DNA of 64,000 nucleotides. Origin: Pycnococcus provasolii. Lineage: Eukaryota; Chlorophyta; Pseudoscourfieldiophyceae; Pseudoscourfieldiales; Pycnococcaceae. The stretch covers positions 496,001-560,000 of the forward strand of contig OW568886.1 in the NCBI GenBank assembly GCA_938743325.2. Reading direction: 5' to 3'. The notes under the pieces were generated by a model. That model worked only from the letters and a program-made list of their open reading frames with translations, was not told the DNA's origin and made no database searches. Each line of letters starts with the position of its first letter. The first letter of the stretch is position 1. Position numbers and translations under genes: made by a program. This document shows, in pieces, positions 58,619 to 64,000 of the stretch.

Positions 58619-60106
58619 CTAGAGAGCGCGCGGGTCGAGCGTGGCGTGCTTGATGCCCTTGCGGTCGTACGTGTACGTCACGTGCAGCAGCCCGCTCGAC
58701 CGGCCAAGCGACACGCTGGGATAGCTAAACTCCGGGCCCATGGACTGGCCTTGTTGCAGCTTTGTTTTCGTCGCATCTTCGAGCACGCAAGCAACGCGCC
58801 AGCTATCGAGGTTGCGCGTGCCGCTCACGCTCACCACCAGACGACTGCGGCTGTACGCGTCGTCGCTCTTGACGCTGTTGTCCGATCGGCTGCGCGGATC
58901 CCAGTCGTTGTGCACGACGACAAGCCGGCCGTCGGGCAGCATAGTGGCGTCCAGGCCACTGTTTGGGCATGGAACGGCGATTGCCCTCGCCGGCTTGACC
59001 CAAACGCTGCCCACGCGATTCTCGCTCACGGCCATCACGGCGTACTTCTTCCCCGGGTAGATCATGCGCTTGCGATTCTTCGGGTCCCGGTGCGGGTCAA
59101 CCTTACGCTGCGTTCGAATGTCGTAGTCCGTCGCCGAGCGCGCCACCAGCGCGAGCAGTTGCGTTTCAGGATGCACGAAAAGCGAAGGCTGGATGGCGTT
59201 GCCGTCGTACGGAACGGGGCCGTATCGCGTCCAGCTCGACGCTCGGTTATCGTACGCGTCGACGAACAGCTGCCACTTGCGCTCGCGACCTCCCGTCGCG
59301 GTTGCCTTGCCGTACTCCTCCGTGGACGCGCCGCACAGCAAGCTCCACGCGTTTCTATCGGCGCTGGGCAGATCGTGCCACACGACGATGGGCGCGTTCT
59401 TCGCGCCGCAGGTGATGCCTTTCGGCAGGCTCTGCTCGCTGCCGAACGACTTGCCGCCGTCGTCGCTTCGCACGTAGTATCCCGCCCATTCGCTCGGGCT
59501 TGGACCGCGCTTGTAAAACAGAAGCGTCGTGCCGTTTGGTAGGTGCGCGAGCGCCGGATTCCACGTGGACATCTGGCCCTTGCACTTCGTCTCGAGCTTG
59601 CGGCCGCACGTTACGGGTGAGCTGTCGACGGCATCGACGACACGCCTCGGTGGCGTCCACTGGCTGCTATTCGACTCGCCCGCACGTGGCATGCGCAGAG
59701 TGCTTCTGTACACAGCGACGTCCGGCGCGTTCTCCTCGGTTCCCTGAAACCACGTTGCGACGAAGTCTCCGTCAGCCGAGGTCTCGACGATCGTCGACGC
59801 GTGGCATTCGTACGGCTGGCCGGCTGTGGTGCCCGGCTTGCGCACGAATCGCTCGGCGATTATGGCACGTCGACTCGTCGTGAGGCTTGGCGGCAAGGCG
59901 TCGTTCGCGGCGTGCGCTTTCGAGCTCTTCGACGAGCCACCGCGCAAGGTTGGCCCACTCCCACCCTTCGGCGAGTACTCCGCGTGGTGGCCGGTGCGGT
60001 ACGAAGCGTGCAGGAAAGGAAGCTTGTCGAGGTCGGAGGCCGCTAAGCACGGACGGACGGTGATGGCTGCTAGGCACAATAGAAGAAGCACAGCAGCGAC
60101 GCGCAT
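58619..60106 (-). CDS. Secreted sialidase-like (BNR/Asp-box) protein
   Basis: 495 residues from the ATG at 60106, which gives a clean signal peptide (MRVAAVLLLLCLAAITVRPC). The propeller domain has ECHASTIVETSADGDFVATW, WNPALAHLPNGTTLLFYKRG, an Asp-box SDDGGKSFG, NAPIVVWHD, and QPSLFVHPETQLLALVARSA, followed by LDATMLPDGRLVVVHNDW and EFSYPSVS. This is the layout of exo-alpha-sialidase-like proteins used on sialic-acid or related sugars such as Kdo. Which sugar is cut is unknown. The secretory and glycan-related genes at 6.7-9.6, 19.7 and 22.6 kb give general context only. Confidence 0.82.
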   Translation of the reverse strand: MRVAAVLLLLCLAAITVRPCLAASDLDKLPFLHASYRTGHHAEYSPKGGSGPTLRGGSSKSSKAHAANDALPPSLTTSRRAIIAERFVRKPGTTAGQPYECHASTIVETSADGDFVATWFQGTEENAPDVAVYRSTLRMPRAGESNSSQWTPPRRVVDAVDSSPVTCGRKLETKCKGQMSTWNPALAHLPNGTTLLFYKRGPSPSEWAGYYVRSDDGGKSFGSEQSLPKGITCGAKNAPIVVWHDLPSADRNAWSLLCGASTEEYGKATATGGRERKWQLFVDAYDNRASSWTRYGPVPYDGNAIQPSLFVHPETQLLALVARSATDYDIRTQRKVDPHRDPKNRKRMIYPGKKYAVMAVSENRVGSVWVKPARAIAVPCPNSGLDATMLPDGRLVVVHNDWDPRSRSDNSVKSDDAYSRSRLVVSVSGTRNLDSWRVACVLEDATKTKLQQGQSMGPEFSYPSVSLGRSSGLLHVTYTYDRKGIKHATLDPRAL

Positions 60107-60262
60107 CGTCGTCGTCGTCGGCGGCGGCGGCGTCACCAACGCGTGCGCGCGTGCGTTGACTTGTCGGAACGGGACCGATCGACGGATCCCGGTAGACTTA
60201 TTATTCGAGGGGGCGGGGGCGATTGGGGTTTTGGGGTCGGAAACAGAAGAAAGTCAATACTT

Positions 60263-61594
60263 TTAGAAAGAAATGGCATCCACAGACTCGTCCTCCTCCA
60301 GCTGCGTCTGCGGCTCCACGCCCTGCTCATTCGCGAAGAGGTTCTTCAGGTTGACGAACGATAGGCGAGACACGTCGCGAAGCACCAAGTCCGCCGACCC
60401 TAGCTCGTACGTCGGCTGACACGGTCCCGGAACCACGACGCACTTCATGCCCGCGTCGTGCGCGCCTTCGATGTGCGCGTTGCTCGTTCCGAACACCACG
60501 CAGCGCACGGGCGGCCTTTCGATGAGCGTGCTTGCATAGTTGTACAGGTCGAGCCTGTCGTAGAAGTCCTCCGCGGCAACGAGGTGCTCGGAGAGGTGCT
60601 CGACTCCCGCGGCGGCGAGCGCGCTCTGCACGTCAGCGCGTGGGCGCGTGGAGGCGACGCACACGGGTGCGTCCGCCTCGTGCAGTGTGTTGAGGAATTC
60701 CACCATGCCAGGCTGAAGCACGTCCACCTTGTCAGCCTGAAGGTTCCTGAATATGTTCTCCTTGACTTCGGACATGCGACGCACGGCGCTGGGCTCGCGC
60801 GCCCAGTGAAAGACTTCGCTCACGGCGACGTCGTTGCGCGCGTTCACCGCGCGGTCGAGCTGAAATTTGAGCGGCGGCGTCTTTCCTAGTTCCTCCGCCG
60901 CCATGAGCCACGCGGTTCGCTGGTCCGCCTCCTTGTTGGATAGCAGCACGCCGTCGAGTTCGACGACGGCGCCGAGCCACGCGGTTCCGAGCCGGTTGAG
61001 TCTCTGCAGAGGGTTGGCGAGCGAGGGATCGTCCGCGACGTTCTCGAGTATGCGCTGCTGCTGCTGCTGCTGCTGCTGCTGCGTCGACGACGACGTGGAC
61101 GTGGACGGCGGCTCAGGTACGGATGCCGAGCTTCTGTCCGGCTGCTGCGCGTACTGCAGACTTGATTGTCTCTGGTACGCGACGGTGAGGTTGGGTATGA
61201 AGCTGTTGTTTGGGCTTGACGAAGACGGCCCTGTATTTTGTGAGGCGTGTTCGAAGTACCTCGCTGGCGTGGTGATGACTCTGCTTATGTTTCTTCTTCT
61301 TGAAGATCGCACGGCACTTAGCGAGCGCGCGACCCACGACGAGTTGAACTGTTGCGAGATTTGAGAATGAGCTCCAGACGAAGATGACGACAGTTTTAAA
61401 TCAGCAGCAGCAGGAGGAGGAACCACCCCATTAACCACCAAGTTTGAAGATGGACGCACCCGAGAGGACACACCCCCAAGAGAAGGAGCAACCCCACACC
61501 CACCGCCAAGACCTGAAGTGTGCCCTGAAGAGGCGTGTGGTCCAGGATGCCGCTTCCATGTCGTGAACGTTGGAGGAGTCATTGTCGTGAGCAT
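60263..61594 (-). CDS. PyrP2-like HAD phosphatase of riboflavin synthesis
   Basis: 443 residues from the ATG at 61594. A leader of about 200 residues, rich in Ser/Gly/Gln with ten Gln in a row encoded by CTG repeats (61046-61081), could hold a transit peptide. The HAD domain follows plant PyrP2: TAWLGAVVELDGVLL, EVFHWAREPSAVRRM, VCVASTRPRADVQSAL, VVFGTSNAHIEGAHDAGMKC and TYELGSADLVLRD. Plant PyrP2 dephosphorylates 5-amino-6-(5-phosphoribitylamino)uracil in plastids. Motif I, normally DxDG, reads ELDG, so the first Asp (nucleophile) is Glu. From memory plant PyrP2 also deviates here, so this may be a family trait. Confidence 0.83.
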   Translation of the reverse strand: MLTTMTPPTFTTWKRHPGPHASSGHTSGLGGGCGVAPSLGGVSSRVRPSSNLVVNGVVPPPAAADLKLSSSSSGAHSQISQQFNSSWVARSLSAVRSSRRRNISRVITTPARYFEHASQNTGPSSSSPNNSFIPNLTVAYQRQSSLQYAQQPDRSSASVPEPPSTSTSSSTQQQQQQQQQRILENVADDPSLANPLQRLNRLGTAWLGAVVELDGVLLSNKEADQRTAWLMAAEELGKTPPLKFQLDRAVNARNDVAVSEVFHWAREPSAVRRMSEVKENIFRNLQADKVDVLQPGMVEFLNTLHEADAPVCVASTRPRADVQSALAAAGVEHLSEHLVAAEDFYDRLDLYNYASTLIERPPVRCVVFGTSNAHIEGAHDAGMKCVVVPGPCQPTYELGSADLVLRDVSRLSFVNLKNLFANEQGVEPQTQLEEDESVDAISF

Positions 61595-62145
61595 GGAGTG
61601 AGAATGGGAAGGAGCTTAATGCGGAGGGAGGGAGGGACGTGTTCGGGGCCCGGAGGGGAGGAGGGGAAGCAGTCCAGGGAAGGGAAGGGCTTGGATCCGA
61701 ACCCGGCCCCGGGGGGTTGATTCAACGCGTTGAGGTTTGTTCTTCGGGGGAATCCGGGGATCGCTGTTCAACCACAGACCACAGAGAAGGAAAGAAACCC
61801 ACCGAAGCACGCGTCCTTCAGATTTTTCCTCTCCCCTTCTCCTGGCACCAGGAGGACGGACAAGTTACTTTAGGACTTTAGGGTTTAGGGTTTTAGGGTT
61901 TTATTTTAGGGTTTTCGGGTTTTAGGGGTTTAGGGGTTTGGTTGGTTTGGTTTGGTTGGTTTGGGGTTTGGGGTTTAGGGGTTTTGCTTTTGTCTTGTTT
62001 TGGGGCTTTGGGTGGGTCTCCTTCTAAATACAGATTCTGCTTTCTTTTTGGGGGAGTTGTTTTTTGGCGTTATTATTTTTCTTCCCGACTCTCCTCTCTT
62101 CTCTTTCCAGCAGTTATTTTCCGCAAGCAAGAAAGAATTCTGCAC
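61595..62145. promoter_or_regulatory. Divergent promoter region with degenerate TTTAGGG repeats
   Basis: 551 bp without a gene. A degenerate tract (TTTAGGG, TTTTAGGG, GGTTTGG) spans about 61877-61980, just upstream of the ubiquitin-fold gene, then a T-rich leader. Confidence 0.55.
61877..61980. repeat. Degenerate telomere-like G/T-rich tract
   Basis: Mixed TTTAGGG and TTTTAGGG units decaying into GGTTTGGTTTGG. Strand asymmetry is strong: G/T on the plus strand. Confidence 0.85.
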
Positions 62146-62970
62146 ATGGCGTCGTCCGTGAAGACTCTTCGTGTGAAAATCGCGCACGGCGACCTGCGCC
62201 ACGACGCAAACACGCTCACGGGGTTCGTGGAACTCAGTGTGAATGCCGACGGATCAGATACCATCGAAGATATCAAGAAGAAAATTGCGGTACGTTCTGT
62301 TTTGTTCGTCCTCTTAAGAGCCTTTTTTTTTCTCTTTTAAAGTGGATGTGCGTTACTCACATTATCCACATCCAAATGAATACAAAAAAAATACTAGGCA
62401 ACGACGTCGGACGCCATCACGTACGACCAGCTTTTACTGGAGTTTGGGCCCAACGAAACCAAGTACGGGAAGACGTTCTACGACGACCCCGCGCACGACG
62501 AAACCGCGCTGACGCTCGGAGACTACTCCGCACTTCACTGGATTGAGAAGTTCCCGCACTGGTATCTGCTCGCTCGACTCATACCGCCCGCACCACCCAT
62601 ACCCGGATACGCAGCGCACAGGGCGGCGGCGCTGGGGAAAAACGAAGACCCGGACAAGGCGATTGAGGCGGCTATCCAGAAGGGCGAACTCCTTAAAATG
62701 GAGGACTACCCCGCGCCGTGGGGAAAGGCGCCGAAGCAGCCGTCGCTGCCGAAGATCTTCGAGCCTATCGCGGACCCAGACGAAGATGGACGCGTCTCAG
62801 GACCGAGCAGCTTTGGGCTTGGCGGAGAAGGGTCGTTCATCAAAACGGCAGGTGCGATGGCACCTGACGGAAAGAGGCTAGGTTACTCAGACATCACCAG
62901 CACACCGACGCCCATGAAGGCGGGTGCGTTAGAAACGCCGCATGACAACGTCGCTGGACGCAAGCAGTAA
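62146..62970 (+). CDS. Ubiquitin-fold-like protein, two exons, function unknown
   Basis: Exon 1 is 62146-62289, the intron is 62290-62397 (GCG|GTACGT ... CTAG), and exon 2 is 62398-62970, giving 238 residues with an in-frame phase-0 join. The N-terminal 85 residues look like a ubiquitin-like fold (KTLRVKIAHGD, DTIEDIKKKIA, TYDQLLLEFG). After it come LGDYSALHWIEKFPHWYLLA, a Pro-rich RLIPPAPPIPGY, an Ala/Glu helix and a disordered tail. The aromatic block suggests a membrane-surface or complex subunit, possibly mitochondrial, but I cannot name it. Confidence 0.7.
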
Positions 62971-63055
62971 GGCGTTCTTTGTATTGCAAAACAGAAAAAG
63001 AAAAGAAAAAACGATTTCATCTCTAGAAATTTACATACACACATACACGTCGTCA

Positions 63056-63283
63056 TCACGTCTCCTTTTTCTGTTTCGTCACGTCTCCTTCAGTTTCATC
63101 CCCACCACCACCTCCACCACCTCCTCCTTCTCCTCCTTCTCCGCCACCGCCATAGATGGCATAGATGACGTAGACGAGCTGGAGCGCCGCGGCTAGGACG
63201 AGTCCGCACGTGATGAGGTTATCGACGAGAAGAGCGTGGGCGTGCGCGTCTTCGGCAAACGCGTGTGTGAGCAGAGGCGCCAT
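63056..63283 (-). CDS. Small single-span membrane protein with Gly-rich tail
   Basis: 75 residues from the ATG at 63283. One hydrophobic stretch (LITCGLVLAAALQLVYVIYA) is followed by a Gly/Glu tail. The N-terminus reads APLLTHAFAEDAHAHALLVD. Size and layout fit a small subunit of a membrane complex. No family is recognised. Divergent from the next gene, with 127 bp between. Confidence 0.5.
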   Translation of the reverse strand: MAPLLTHAFAEDAHAHALLVDNLITCGLVLAAALQLVYVIYAIYGGGGEGGEGGGGGGGGGDETEGDVTKQKKET

Positions 63284-63410
63284 GCACGCATACCTTACTA
63301 AGAACTACGACTCCAAAGGCAAAGCACGAGGTCGAGGGGAAAAAAAAAGAGGACAATTTTCGGGGTTTGACTTCGCCGGTCCCGCACTTTTCTGTTCTGT
63401 TCGGACAGCC

Positions 63411-64000
63411 ATGGCCAACGTGGCGCCTCCGTCCTCCTCCCACTCCCCCTCCCAGCCGCCGCATCCCTCGGCGTCAGCCGACCAGACTCAGACGCAGTTC
63501 GCGCACGGCAGACGCAGGGTATCGCGTGGCTCCGTGGAACGCCGGCCTGCTCCCTCGCTCGCCTCGCACGACGCGCAGTCACCGAGTCAGAACGGCGACG
63601 CGCCGTCGTGCTCAGCCACGCCTCCTTTGGCGACGTCGTTGGAACTGGAATCAGCAGACGGCAGCCACCTTCCGTGCGTGCAGGAGTGCGTGTCGCGCTG
63701 CAGCGGAAACAACAGCCTCCCCGGCAGCACCAGCTTGTGGGGAGAGAAGTTTGACCAACGCACCGTACTCACCGTACTCACAACCTTCTTGCTCACCGCG
63801 TTTGTGACGTACCTCTATTCCAGACGCAGCGGCAGGAGCAGAGGAAGAACGGCAAGTTCAACGCCAGAAAAGGAGGAAAGCGGCGCCGTGAAGGCGAAAT
63901 CGAACGAAAATGAAACGCCAGACGCAGGAGCAACACCGACAACGTCGTCCTCGTCTCTGGCACGAGCACTTGCCCATGCCGTGGACGCCGTGCCTCTTTC
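63411..64000 (+). CDS. Tail of window: disordered protein with one membrane span (3' end outside)
   Basis: The frame is open from the ATG at 63411 to the window end, at least 196 residues. The N-terminus is Ser/Pro/Arg-rich, with CVQECVSRCSG near residue 100. One membrane segment (VLTVLTTFLLTAFVTYLYSR) lies near residues 124-144, then a basic stretch SRRSGRSRGRT and a Ser/Thr/Glu-rich continuation. The rest and any domain lie beyond the window. Function unknown. Confidence 0.6.
   Translation, partial: MANVAPPSSSHSPSQPPHPSASADQTQTQFAHGRRRVSRGSVERRPAPSLASHDAQSPSQNGDAPSCSATPPLATSLELESADGSHLPCVQECVSRCSGNNSLPGSTSLWGEKFDQRTVLTVLTTFLLTAFVTYLYSRRSGRSRGRTASSTPEKEESGAVKAKSNENETPDAGATPTTSSSSLARALAHAVDAVPL

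Noticed and set aside
1-64000. tRNA or rRNA genes and mobile or virus-derived elements.
   Set aside because: No cloverleaf with a matching T-loop, no rRNA blocks, and no reverse transcriptase, integrase, transposase or capsid-type protein was seen on either strand by eye. A dedicated scan would be needed to exclude short tRNAs.

Overview
The window looks like nuclear DNA of a small, compact-genome green alga (Chlorophyta, prasinophyte-like). Genes are densely packed on both strands, GC-rich and mostly uninterrupted by introns. Where introns occur they are short GT-AG introns, or introns in 5' leaders. The protein set is eukaryotic and plant-like: a full-length D-glycerate 3-kinase, serine:glyoxylate aminotransferase and hydroxypyruvate reductase, a PyrP2-type HAD protein of the plastid riboflavin pathway, a BAH-TFIIS (SUO-like) protein, RTF1, an SPX-EXS phosphate exporter, and a hydroxyproline-rich extracellular protein of the SPPP type. 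The species cannot be fixed from this sequence alone. I see no virus-derived element, DNA transposon, LINE, rRNA or tRNA.

Layout. 0-14 kb: the 3' end of a cytochrome P450, a SOUL heme-binding protein, a Thr/Pro-tract secreted protein, an acidic protein built from a 0.7-kb tandem duplication and carrying KEN and cyclin-docking motifs, a divergent pair of glycosyltransferase and FkbM methyltransferase, a TauE-type transporter and small proteins. 13.7-26 kb: an S-formylglutathione hydrolase homologue without its catalytic serine, a tandem HELP-WD40 (EML) protein, a membrane fucosyltransferase-like protein and a very large proline-rich membrane protein. 26-38.7 kb: a rhodanese, a MINDY deubiquitinase, an SPX-EXS transporter, two small spliced coiled-coil genes and a DHHC palmitoyltransferase. 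39-48 kb: an ADP/ATP carrier with a 5'-leader intron rich in CA/CG/GT tracts, a ZnT9-like zinc carrier, RTF1 and a BAH-TFIIS protein. 48-56 kb: a photorespiration block. 56-64 kb: an Ala-rich helical protein, a secreted sialidase-like protein, the PyrP2-like protein, a spliced ubiquitin-fold protein and two small membrane proteins.

The most notable feature is at 48.2-55.8 kb. Three enzymes acting one after another in photorespiration lie within 7.6 kb: serine:glyoxylate aminotransferase (serine to hydroxypyruvate), hydroxypyruvate reductase (hydroxypyruvate to glycerate) and glycerate kinase (glycerate to 3-phosphoglycerate). The first two are divergently transcribed from one 860-bp region and carry look-alike Ser/Ala-rich N-terminal leaders. 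Glycerate kinase is separated from them by a single TPR-zinc gene.

Several divergent promoters hold TTAGGG-type repeats, and a perfect 15-bp inverted repeat sits upstream of the glycerate kinase. Coordinates were read by eye. Where several ATGs are possible, the chosen start is stated.
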